DNA of 64,000 bases, taken from positions 1,457,257 to 1,521,256 of the forward strand of contig VWZF01005181.1 of the NCBI GenBank assembly GCA_013396755.1, written 5' to 3'. The position numbers and the translations under genes were made by a program. The stretch comes from Sclerurus mexicanus. Its lineage: Eukaryota > Chordata > Aves > Passeriformes > Furnariidae. Below the pieces are notes generated by a model. The model saw nothing but the letters and a program-made list of their open reading frames with translations, had not been told where the DNA came from and did no database searches. Of the stretch, positions 1 to 11,500 are shown in pieces (the stretch's first letter is position 1; the number at the start of each line of letters is the position of its first letter).

Positions 1-312
1 TATTAATACTAGTAATGGAGCATAATGGCTACTCATCAGAAGTAAAGATAATTATTTCAGGAACACAAAACTAACCTTGACAGATAATTGCTTGTTGAAA
101 TCTGATGCTGTATAACAAATGGAGGATTATTAACAACAGACTCCCATGCTCATCTGTATGTTACAATGATAGGGCTATCATTTCATTAAAAGCATCCCTT
201 TTTCTTGAAGGTACATGTCGATTCTTGATTAGGCATTTTGATTGCATGAAGGCTGTTCTGTTCTAAATAAATTGTTATGTTGTCCTCCAAAATGCTGAAA
301 AGATCTGAGTAA

Positions 313-364
313 ATTTTGTCAGATGTGGGTTATATGATGTCATTTTGTCAGATGTGGGTTTCAT
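313..364 (+). repeat. short tandem duplication, unit about 29 bp
   Basis: A 29-base unit starting attttgtcagatgtgggtt at 313 is followed directly by a second, partial copy from 342. The second copy diverges after roughly 22 bases. It looks like a local duplication of no evident function. Confidence 0.7.
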
Positions 365-2431
365 CGCTGAATGAAAAAGATCATTCCATTTTGTTGATTG
401 TGTTTTCTTTGTCTTTTGAAAAAACACAAACCAGTTTTAGTGTTTTTAAATGCATATTCGTGCAGCAGGAACCTTGACATCTGTCACTATTTTCATCTAC
501 TGGACAAAAGCGTAACTTATAACATGAACTGCTGGAAAGAAGTTGGAAGGTAAGAAACACTCAGGCTTGAGAGACAGTTTTCAGATTACATGAATAAGCA
601 AAATGCAAATTTAGAAAGTAATGTTATATTTCAGCCATTTAAAGCTTCTTTTCAGAAGAGGATATTGAGGGTGGATCTTTTGTCTTGTGTACCAGGGTAA
701 AAGGCTGCTCCTGACCAGGAAACCCACTGTGTGCTTGTTGTCCTCTTTTAGCACCATCCCTAACATGCTTGGAGACTCTGGAGATGGTCTGCCCAGACCT
801 GAGATGGTTTTCCAGTTATCTAAGCATGTTCTTTCTCAGAGCAAATCTTGTGACTTGGATGGTTTGCTTCAAAACAGGTTGTTTGAAGTCTGCAGTCGTA
901 CCTTGAAAGATGGTTACAGACTTTTTTTTGGATAATGTCTTACAGTGACGTTTTTATCTACAATAACAAGAAATTTCACGCCACTTCATTTTGTGACTAA
1001 AAAATTAAACTATGTTTTTTGACATCGTGGTTGATTGCAAGATTATAATAGTGTTGTAGTAATTTTAACAATTACCCTCAAGAGTTGTCCTCCAATGCTG
1101 CTCAAGACTCTAGTGGCATGTATAAAGGCAGTAAAAAGTTTTCTGCAGCAAACTGTACAAAAAAAATCAATTTGTATCAAAAAAGGCATTATTTACCTAA
1201 TCATTCATGACTGAAAAAAGCCACATGAAAAATTGCCTTATTTCAAAAGGCAATCATGAAGGCTTCAAAGTACATATAATCTCATTTCTCTACTCTCATT
1301 TTACCTGCTTTCTCTCCCTGAACTGGAAAACTGCTGTCATAACTGTATCTATTTCCTGTAGAAGCTATTAGTTAGTAGCATTACATCCGCTTAAACGTGA
1401 TCACTTTTCTCTTCTGTGTGTTACTGATATGCTATTATCCCATAATATTGCTCATCCATCAGAGGTTGCCATGTTTCCTGTGCTGTTTGTAGTATGGAGA
1501 GCTGAAGCATCCTTTTAAAAATAGCTCAGAGGTTCCAAAATATTTCAACAGCACTCTCTCTATTATGTTACTCCTATGTACTACAGAGCACAGCCTTCTT
1601 GTGGCGTATTTCAATTTGTAACGTGAAATTTTTCTCTGCTTTTAATTCTTAAGCAAAAGCACTTTAATGATCAGTTTTGAATGTAGCCATCTCAAATCCT
1701 CCTTATTTCAATGGCAGATTCATTAAAAACTCCATCTGGCTTCTGTAGGAAGCTTGCACAGGTCCCTGGAAATGTATATGTTTTGTTGTTTTTTTCAGGA
1801 CACAAGGAACTGTGGCCAGGATTAGAACCTCTTCCTTCTGCAGCATCCTTGCCAGATGGCAAGGTTATTGAATCTGGTTTTAACTCACTAGGGCTTAAAG
1901 GAATGAACACAGCTCTGAGAAGTGGGTGCTACACTTCTACTTCAAAGGTCTCCTTTAAAATTAGCCTTCAAAGATTTATATGCAGAGTGTGGTTGTGACC
2001 TGGCCAGTCTGTTGCATACCTCTCATCTCTTTCAGTGCTTGAAATGGAGTTAGGGCGACACAAACCACTTTACAGAATTGCAGTAATTTCACGATGTTTG
2101 GTGAATCTTGTTACATGGCTAAATCAAATTCATGTATTTTTTTATTTATTTATCTTACAGTGTTGTAAAGTCTCTTTACTTGAAATATGTTTTCTTTATG
2201 TTTTCAAGTTAATCATGAAAGTATGACATGTCCACTGGTATCCCTTAAAACTGTCCTTCAGTGTTGTCCTTAATATACAAGTTTCTTCTGTACTAAAAGC
2301 CAGCACTGATGGACAAAATTTAGTTTCATCTGCTATTAGGTATGACTCAAGTAGTAAAACATCACGTTTCTACTTAAATCTGCTACGGCGGCTTTTCCTA
2401 ATTGCTTAAAGTAGCTTTTAATTCAAGAAAG

Positions 2432-2566
2432 AGTCACAGCATATTCTGAGTTGAAAGGGACCCACAAGGATCACTGAGTCCGAATCTGAAGTGAACGGCC
2501 TCTATGGGGATCGATCCTGTGACCTTGAAATTATTAGCACCGTGCTCTAACGAACGGAGCTAATCT
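2432..2566 (-). mobile_element. SINE with tRNA-Ile-like head and CR1-like tail (TguSINE1-like)
   Basis: Read on the minus strand, 2566 to about 2497 aligns almost end to end with eukaryotic tRNA-Ile(AAU). It has an A-box-like TTAGCTCCGTTCGTTAGAG, the segment GGTGCTAATAA covering the anticodon loop, CAAGGTC, and a B-box-like GGATCGATCCCC. The minus-strand sequence then continues into 2492-2432, which resembles the 3' end of avian CR1 LINEs (+ strand: gagttgaaagggacccacaaggatcactgagtcc). A tRNA-Ile head fused to a CR1 tail is the structure of TguSINE1, a SINE known from passerine birds and thought to be mobilised by CR1 machinery. Substitutions in the promoter boxes and stems suggest an old, inactive copy. 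It is antisense to RET. Exact ends and target-site duplications were not resolved. Confidence 0.75.
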
Positions 2567-4082
2567 CAGTTTTTAGACTTGTGAAATACATTTCTGGTTA
2601 ATCAGTGATGCAAATTCGAAATGATTTCCTGAAGGACTCCTCCGTTTCAAATTACAAAGCGTTGTTTTGCATTCCTGTTACTAACAAAGAAATCAGATTT
2701 TTATATTAAAGTATTTTTTCCTCCTTTTTTCTGACAATGGAGAAGACTTCTCCTGTGAACTGATGCCAAAGAACTTCAAAGAGTCTGCAGCATAAATATT
2801 AACTTTTTGTTTTGAGAGCAGAGCAGTCAGGATGCTGACCTCTGCTGAGGTGTAGTTGCTTACAAGGTTTCAGGCATTTAAGTGGCCATGTCTCTCATAA
2901 TTATTTATGTATTTGGTTAAACACAACTGTACTTGCCTGCAGCGTGAGCCTGGATTTCTAGAGCAAAGAATATAAAGATGAACACACTTCTTTAAGACAA
3001 GGAAACAAATAATTGCAGCTCAAAATGTTCCATTTTTCCCCTTTTCCACTTTTACGTTGCATATTGATATTGTTTATATGTACTCTACTTTCTATGTAGT
3101 CCTTTTACTGGAGTTGATTTCATGTCTCTCTGTGGTGCTGGTTCTTGTACGACGTGATGTGTTTGTAGTGCTGAGCACGCAGCATCAGTCAGGTTAGGAC
3201 TACAGTCTTGAAAATAAGGAAATAATTATTCCTGTGTCCTGTAGCTAGTGTCGTATAAGCGTCATTTGTATGCATTCGTGGGTTCAAAGTAATTTTTTTA
3301 GTCTTTTAGTAGTGAACTTTCAGTGTTGAATTTCTCGTGAGGAAGTTTTCGTTGTTGTAGAATCAAGTTTTTATACAAAATACTTCAAGGGAGTATGTTT
3401 GCTTGCACTGGGACTGGGCTGGCTATTTGAGTATCATCTTATCCTCTTGTTAATGAACCAGTTTGGTAGGACTTCTAGCAGCTCATATTCCCCAGGTTTT
3501 CCTTCACTTCAAAAATGAGAGGGACTGAACAAATATTTGAAATTTATTATAGGTGTCCAGGAATCTTAACCTAAAAAGATGGTGATAGCACCAGAATGAA
3601 AAGTAATAATTTTCTCCAGAGAGGATGTCAGGATTTAATTCTTTTCTAAAACTCTCAAAAAGGCTATTGTTGGCTTCTCTTTGATTTAAGCCCTTTGGAG
3701 GGAATTCACCTACCATATTACTTTAGCACTTTATTCATATATTGCAAAGTATATGTAGAAAAATTATAGTGGGTCTGTAAATCTCTTGGATGTAATTGCG
3801 TCCAGGGATACTGATGATGTCATGAATCATTGCCAGGTAAAATGGTTTCTGTGGTATTTCCAAATTAAATTAGAGGTCTCTTGTTTACAGTTTGTTTGCG
3901 ATGCACTTCATTCAGTAGAAGAATGTTTGGATCCAATAATAGTACAAAATAAATATGTGCTATAGCCTGATGCTATTTTGAATGTGTTTTGGCATTATAT
4001 CCCTAATTTTACTGCTGTGTTACCATCATTTCCAGTTGTATCTGTCTTGATTTAAGATGGGAGAGCTTTGTGTAAGTACCAT

Positions 4083-4219
4083 ATGGAAATTGTTATTGTT
4101 TACATTTGTTCAGCACATGTGTGAGCTTTTTTATAAGCTTGACTCCTTATCAAAGTGGNGATGGAAATTGTTCTTGTTTACATTTGTTCAGCACAAAGCT
4201 TGACTCCTTATCAAAGTGG
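4083..4219. repeat. partial direct duplication around a single N (likely assembly artefact)
   Basis: Positions 4083-4158 and 4161-4219 are near-identical: both start atggaaattgtt and end gactccttatcaaagtgg. The second copy lacks about 17 internal bases (tgtgtgagcttttttat or similar) and has one substitution. The unknown base N at 4159 sits exactly at the junction, which is what an imperfectly closed assembly gap with duplicated flanks looks like. Confidence 0.8.
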
Positions 4220-5262
4220 ATTAAACGATGCACAGTTCTGCAGTGTGCAAGTATTCTTTCAGATGGGAACAAGTACTGACTGTCCGTGCACGTGAAGTCC
4301 AAGAGTGACAGTTCCAGTATTTCAATGCAGATGAGTGCAGTGAGCATCACTTTGTCCCTTCCTTGCTTGTCGAGGATTCCACGCTGTGATCACATTTGCA
4401 AAAAGTGAAATTGGAAAGGAAGCACTGAAAATGGGTAGAGAGGCCGTTGCAAAGTGACCTGAAAAGATGAGATCTGTTGAAGAAACAGGCACCAAGGGGC
4501 ACTTGAGCTCTACTAAATGTAAATATCTGCAGCGCTGGGATGGGAGATGATCGGGTCAGTCACAACTGTTTTACTAAAAAAGAAATATTTGTTTCCCTCC
4601 TCACTCAGTTCTCAGCTTTCCCATCTGTCATATTTAAAATACTTACAAGGCTTTCATATAATTTTTTTTTTAAACAGCCCTCACTTTCTGTACCATAAGT
4701 ATCATGCTGGCCTGTTGAAAAAGGGAGGGAGCCACAAATGGACTGCTGTCTAAGAGAGTTTTACATAATCTGAGGAAAAGTGTGCAAGCCAATGATACAT
4801 TTTTGTGTTTTCTCTCAACAGAGAGCATGTTTAGACTTTTAAAGTGTGTGATTTCATCAAAGGCTTTTTTCCTTCTTTGAATATCATCTGTGAGGTAATG
4901 GAATTACAACTGAGAGCAGCAGGTAGGCACTTAAGTAAACTTCGGCAAGCAGAGCTTGCTTAAGTGTTCTGCTTAAACTGGGCCTTGTCTTCGGCAAGGC
5001 AGTTTTGCTTTCAAAAAGCAGATGATTTTGTAACTTGCACATAAACTGTAGGCCACATTTTTGGTAGCTGTGTCCTTGGCTTGAGCGCGCTAGAACTGTA
5101 TTTATTTACATCAGATGAAGATCTGCCTTTTTTCACATTTTTTTTAGTGCTTCTCCTTAGAGAATGAAGCCTTTGGTGCTGGGAAATACATCTCTTAAGA
5201 AAATGCCAGTGCAAAAATCATTTAACTGGGACTACATCTTCTCTTGTGGCCTTTCTTTGCAG

Positions 5263-5514
5263 TGGCCTTTGGTCTCTACTTCCCCAGGAAAGACTACTTG
5301 GAGAACGTCTACATTGATGAGCCAGCAGGTATGCCGCTCCTGCACATCCATGCCTTGAGGGATTCACCTGAGGAAGTGGCCCACTTTCATCTGTGTCAGA
5401 ATCTCATAATTTCTCGAACAAGATCCCCTGAAAATAATTGGTTTCAAATCAAAGAAGAAACAGGACTTCTCTACCTCAGCAAAAGCCTAGATAGAGAAGA
5501 CTTTAACGTGCAGT
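5263..5514 (+). CDS. RET: RET exon 2: cadherin-like domain 1 (start)
   Basis: This exon encodes about residues 25-109, beginning [19 protein letters not shown], the mature N-terminus just after the expected signal peptide. [25 protein letters not shown] and KSLDRED match RET cadherin-like domain 1. The first codon is split after one exon 1 base (acceptor AG 5261-5262), and the exon ends in phase 1 before GT at 5515. A Met at 5244 lies in the intron and is not the start. Confidence 0.96.
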
Positions 5515-8500
5515 GTAAGTAGCTTTTTTTTGTAAGACTGGCTTTTCTTGTTGGGGTATTTGTTCTTAAAGCAAAATATATTCAGATGATGAGAGATCTC
5601 CATCAGAAGACTAGTAGCACATTTGGAAAAAACTCATCTGCCCTCTTAAAATGAGGAGCCAGACCGAGTGAAACCCACGGTGGAGAACAATATGCCAAAG
5701 CGAATGCTGACCTTGGACAGATCCAGTTGCTCACACTGGGGACTCCTATAGGGTGCCAAAGTTGCGTTACTTGAAATATTTTTTCTGCATTTCACAGCTG
5801 TATAAGTCACAGCTTTACATTGAGATTTGCTGTTTATTCAGCTCCTAATGCCAGTGAGGCCAATTCCAGCACTTGGTGCTCAGAGCAAAGCTGTTAGAGA
5901 GGTTCAAACTCTTCTGTAAATGGTCCTTGAATTCTGGTAACATGGATTCACAAAGTACATTTGCATATAACACCAAAGAGCTCTTAGAAGAAATGGTTAA
6001 TTGTACCCCTCTCTCTCTCTCTTGAGATTTGGCTTTGTTAGAGAAGCTTACTGTTGAACTACAGAAATTAATTAGCTCTGTTTTTTTCCCTTCTTTTATA
6101 CTCTAGCAGTAAATTGGTTTTGGTGATTTTGATCTATGAGGAAATTAGGTATCATTAGAGGGTGGAGGAGGAAATGGGTGAGGATTTAATGGCCTACTGC
6201 TGTGATCACTTGCAGAAATTTTACTGTTGGAGAGAGTCTGTAATAACTGTCTTCAGTTTGTAAGACCTATATATCAACTCTACCCTCTGACTTAGATGCC
6301 TTGATGTTGAAATTTACAACTTCAGACACTTACTGTTTTATTTTTTAAGTGCTGAGTATTTGATATCTCATCCATTTTTGCTGCATTTTTGGTACTTGCT
6401 GTTCGTGAATATCAGATAACTATTCCAGGTAACTGAATAAAGGAGGAACAGCTATCCAGAACTTGAGAGCCTTGTTTTGTTCATACAGATCAGAGTGACC
6501 TAGAGCATCTTTTCAAGTGAATTAGATCTGTTACAGGGATATTATTGTACTGTCTGTAGTCAAACCAAGGTAATCAAAATAAGGCTTGAGGGTGTATTAG
6601 TAGATGCCACCGGTTAATTTTAACTTCTGTTTTATCTTTTGTCCAGTTCTGTATATTTCAAAATGATGAAGCAATCTGTCCTCTAAACCTAAGCAATTTG
6701 GCCCATATCCTCAACTGTAATAAACTGTCAGAATGCTCTGACTGAAATTATATTAGTTATGGGTCTGTCCTGAGTATCTGTTGCCATTTCATGCATTATT
6801 TTTTCTGCTTTCAGCCCACTCTGCTGTAGTCACTTCAAAAAGCAGTCCTATCAAAAAGCTGATTACTGATAGAGACCTGTTTTATGTCAGTGTCTTACAG
6901 ACAGAATGCTGATATTGTTTGTGAAGTTCCGTAGTGTAAAATTGGTGCTTAGCCCTGTCATTTTTTGGCTTACTGGTATTATTAAGGTTTAAGGTCTTCC
7001 CACCAGAAGAATTGTTTCATCACATAATAAGATTAAATGGTCATTTATGAAATAATGGACTAGAGTGGAAAATGAGGAAAAGAAACTTTGGCTTGTCTTC
7101 TGTAAAATATTTCTCCTGGTGTTTTGTTTTTTTTCCCCCTAAAGCTGTAGGAAACGGGATGACTTTGTCAAAGGTGATACTCTATGTCTTCCTTTCATCC
7201 CACCCTTTCCAAGAGAAGGAATGTGACTCTTCTACACACACCACGGTTTCCCTGTCTTTGATCAATGCTACTGCACCAGCTTGCAGTACCCTGACAGCAA
7301 GGCAGCTTTGCTTCACAGAAATGGATCTCTCCTTTCACATCAAGGAGAATAAACCGCCTGGCACATTTCATCAGCTCCAGTTACCCTCAGTTCATCATCT
7401 GTGTCAGAATCTCAGCATTTCCTACAAACTGCTAGCAGGTAAAACTGGAACTGAACCAGTCGTGTACAGCAATAGATGCAAGCAACTACACTATTAAAGA
7501 TCTTTTGTAGTAGACCCTCTGGATTGGTTCTATAAAGGAAATTCCATTGCAAATGATAACTGAGCCTGAAGATTTTGCTTTTGAGATGCACAGAGGGAAT
7601 GGAAAGGAGGACTAGCCCCTTCCCTAAAGAAAGGATTAGTTTTAGAAATTTGTACCTGCTAAAAGCAGGCTGAGAATATCCTGAGCTTTAAATGTTCTTA
7701 TTCTAGACTGTAGAATTTTCCCATCTATTCCATGTCTTCTCCCTACCCAAATATAACCCCACAAGTTCTTTCTGTTTCACTTCTGAGTCTGTCTTTTATT
7801 GTGCAGCCATGATGTCCAAAAGCATTTACTGGATTGCAAAAGAGTATTAAAGAAGAAAACTATGAGAGCCCTATACTGAGAAGTGAATTGTCCTTGTTTA
7901 TCCTGTGGCTGTGTTTTCCAGCTGAGGGTCTGCCCTTCGGATACAACGAGAGTACCACCAGTGTGTGTGTGACGCAGCGCCTGGACCGAGAAGAGAGAGA
8001 GAGATACGAGCTGATTGCCAAGTGCACTGTGAGAGAGGGATTCAGGGAGATTGAGGTTGAGGTGCCCTTCCTGGTGAATGTATTGGATGAAGATGATTCT
8101 CCTCCTTTCCTTCCCAATGGCATTGATACTGTAGATGCTGTCGTGGAGTTCAACAGGAAAGAGGTAATGTTCTCCTTTACCTAGTCCCTGAAGTAGGAGA
8201 GCAGAGGTGGGAAACGTGGTTACTGGGAAGCACCGTATTGTGGGTGATGGATCTCAGCAACAAGCCAGTCATCACACCATACTCCACAGACCTGTGATTG
8301 TAAAATGCTGCTTGTAGGATTCCTTTCGCCCAGGTTATATCTTATTTGGACCCCAAAGAAAGAAGAGTTTGCGTTTGTAATTGAAGTGTGAAGAAATTTG
8401 AGCAGTTTTCAAGGTCAGGGTGGACAATTGCTGAGTCTGTGATTAGGATTGCTCTCTCTCTCCACACTGAGCTCTGCTCTATTTGTTACAGGGTTGCTTC

Positions 8501-11500
8501 GCCCAGGTGATTATAATTGCGTGTTGCTAGAGCAAGTGTATGTGTGTACCCATTCCATACATGCAAATCTATAAAAGACATCAGAGCTACATTCAGAACA
8601 TTTATTTAGGATGCTGTAGAAGTACTGGTTGACTTCTGCAGGCAAACATTGCACCTATGAAGTTTGAAGGGCCAGGCTGTTCAGAGAGAGCTTCAGGATC
8701 TTCTTTTAATGGTGCCCTCCCACTTTCCCCTTACCACATCAAGGTGATCTTCCAATAGGTCTGAATGCCTGGGTGTCTTTGGTGCCCTCTGCACACAGAT
8801 ACCACTTGCTTCAGTAAAGCAGTCTCCAGGTGGGCTCTTTGGCTCTTCCAGAGGAGCAACAACCCTTTATATGTCAGTGGTATAGAGAAAGCATTTCTTT
8901 GGGTGCCTAAGTGATGTGTTTTTCGTGAGGGAACTTCTGTTTCCTAACAACAAGATCTGTTTTGGTAGTCAATTTTCCCTTCAGAATATGTTTTGATGAT
9001 ATTTTTGTCTGGAAGGGAAAAGACTGATTTTGGGAGTTTGCTGCCATCTCTCGACTAGAATAAGTCTTGACATCACACCTATGAACATCCCATGTGCCTG
9101 GCCATAAAGTAATTCCTTTTTATTTTTGAAAATTTTGAGATTTGCAGGTTTCATTTCGCTGTGGATGATAGAATGTGAAGGTCTCATAAATCTGTCTGAT
9201 AAAATAAAATACTCTTTTGAAATTACATGCCTGTGAAGTGTTCACAACGTAGTGAATTTCAGTGGCATTTTGTAGTGACGAAAAAAAGGCATTATGTTTG
9301 GAAACATTCCATTTGGGGACTAAACGAACCTGAAAGGACAGAATTGCTGATAAAAGTCTTAAAGACCTTTTGGCTTCAGTGTCCATATAGACAACGACAA
9401 TCTAGTAGACTAAGCAGACAACCAGGGCTGCTTCTGTCCTTTGGGTATTGTTTGACCTGTCTTACTGCTTAGTTATTTTAAGAAAATAAAAAATCAAGAA
9501 CTGTGCATGTGCACTCGTTTCCTACCTCAGAAGTTTAGCACTGTATTTAAACACAGGCTCAAATGATTATATAACAAGTTCTTTTTCACTGTCATCCTCT
9601 TTTGAGCTTCTAACTCGGATCCAAATAGGTGTGGAACAGTGATAACCTGAATCTTACAATTATTTTGAATGGAAGTGGGTTTCAGTGAAATTTGGAAGGT
9701 TTTATTTGACCAATATTTCAACCTCCAAAACACGTATCACAAGAAGAAAGCTTCAGTTCATTCAGCAATGCCATTTATTGTTTCCTTCTAGGGAACTGTC
9801 CTTGCAGCACTGACTGTGTATGATGCAGACACCACACCCATTTATCCCCTTGAAAGCAGCAGAAAGAAATATACAGGAACCATTGTTACCGATGATCCCT
9901 GGATAAGCGAAACCTTTCATGTAGAGCACATCTTTGATGAAATCCACTTCAGCCCAAATGGCAGCCGAGTGAGGGGAACTCGACATGAGTACAGTAAGGT
10001 CTCTTTCTTCAATTAAAGGAGAAGTTGCTTGATAGAAAATGACCAGTAAGCTATTGAACTTTTTCAAGCATTGTGTAAATAGTGAGCCAAAGAAAGCTGA
10101 GAAATTTCAGGTTAAAAAACACTTCAGTTTTAAACATGTACTGAAAAAATGGAGTTTGTCTATTGCTGGGATAGGGAGTGTACAGGATGATGTTGTGTCA
10201 ACTGATACACAAGAAGTTTTGATAGTAGCATTCTCAGCATGTTAGGGAGAAGGGAAGAGAGCCTCCCAAACATCTTGAATAGCACAGAGATAACGCCATA
10301 AGAACATATTTCATATTTAACTTGCCTTCTGTTTCCTGTTAGGAATTTTTGATATGTATAAATAATTCTGTTATGTCTATTTTTGTCGGGATTACAGTGT
10401 CACAATATACATTTGAAGATAATGTGGTTTGTAATAGACTGATCTTTTCCTTTTCAGAACTGGTACTGAATAAAACCATTCCAGTCACAGAGCATCGTTC
10501 CTTCCAGTTGGATGTTTTGGTGAATGACACAGAATTTCATGGCCCAGAAAGAGTGGTGATGCTTCATTTCAATGTCTCCATCCTCCCTGTCAGCATTCAG
10601 TTTTCAAATGTGACTTACCAGTTCACAGTGAACAGAAACGCTGAACGCTTTGCACAAGTAAGAACTGTATTGTTTAAACGTTCACTTTCCGATGGAGCTT
10701 AGTAGATGCATCACTGGGGCGAGATGCGTTAAACTTTTCATTGGTTTTAACTGTTTTAAGTGGAAAATATGATACCAATATGATTGATTGATGCTGGATG
10801 CAGCAGATAGCCAGTAGACTGGGCAGTAGCTCTCCCATCACATCATGACACAGGAGGGCCCACACACTGGAAGTACTAATAGAAAAAAATGTGTATTGTG
10901 AACTGGAGGACTTGCAACCACGAGTGGCTTTAGGTATTAATAACTGGAACAATATCAAGGGCAAAAAGAGATTTGTCCAGCTATTGAAGTCCCAGTTCTA
11001 CATATTGCAGTATATTAATGGCTTTTCTTTAGATAATGGCTAGTTAGTAATTAATGCGTATCCTAACTTAACCTTCATTTTAGTTAATAACTACTGTTGC
11101 CATTAATAATGCTTTCCAGAAACACTTTCTAACAGGTTGACGTTAATCAGGTGAAAATTACAATGTAATTCCTATGGAACGTGTACATTAATAAGGAACT
11201 AGTTCAATATAATGCGTGTTATGAAAGTGAATATTAAAAATATCAGCGGTGAGCCTTTTTGGAAGAGCTGCTGGAAAGCATGTCTAGTAACTATTGTAGC
11301 AGAGAGGAAGACTGAGACTAAAATATGATCATCCCAATTGCAGAGAAAACCAATTCATTAGAAGACTTTTAAGGACGAATTAAGTTTTATTAATCTTTAA
11401 GCCTCTGGCTAGTTGTAAAAAGAAAGAAAAAGGGAAGTTAGATGTATTGCATGTTCTTTTATTTAATCTGATTAAATACGCTGTGGCTTGACAGTTCTTC

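Larger units (their letters stand above)
1..5262 (+). other. RET intron 1 (3' part)
   Basis: This AT-rich stretch has no credible coding exon on either strand. No CpG-rich first exon or signal-peptide-coding exon is seen, so RET exon 1 and its promoter lie to the left of the window. It holds a tRNA-Ile/CR1 SINE (2432-2566), a short tandem duplication (313-364) and an N-flanked partial duplication (4083-4219). It ends in a pyrimidine-rich acceptor with AG at 5261-5262. In mammals RET intron 1 carries enhancers; none can be recognised here by eye. Confidence 0.85.

Noticed and set aside
1..5262. Search for RET exon 1 (signal peptide)
   Set aside because: No GC-rich segment or signal-peptide-coding frame with a phase-1 donor was found; exon 1 must be upstream of the window.
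7145..7152. Alternative exon 3 acceptor at AG 7149-7150
   Set aside because: It would shift the frame and lose the SVGNG join that aligns with mammalian RET.
7860..8153. 97-codon minus-strand open frame
   Set aside because: It is the antisense shadow of RET exon 4.
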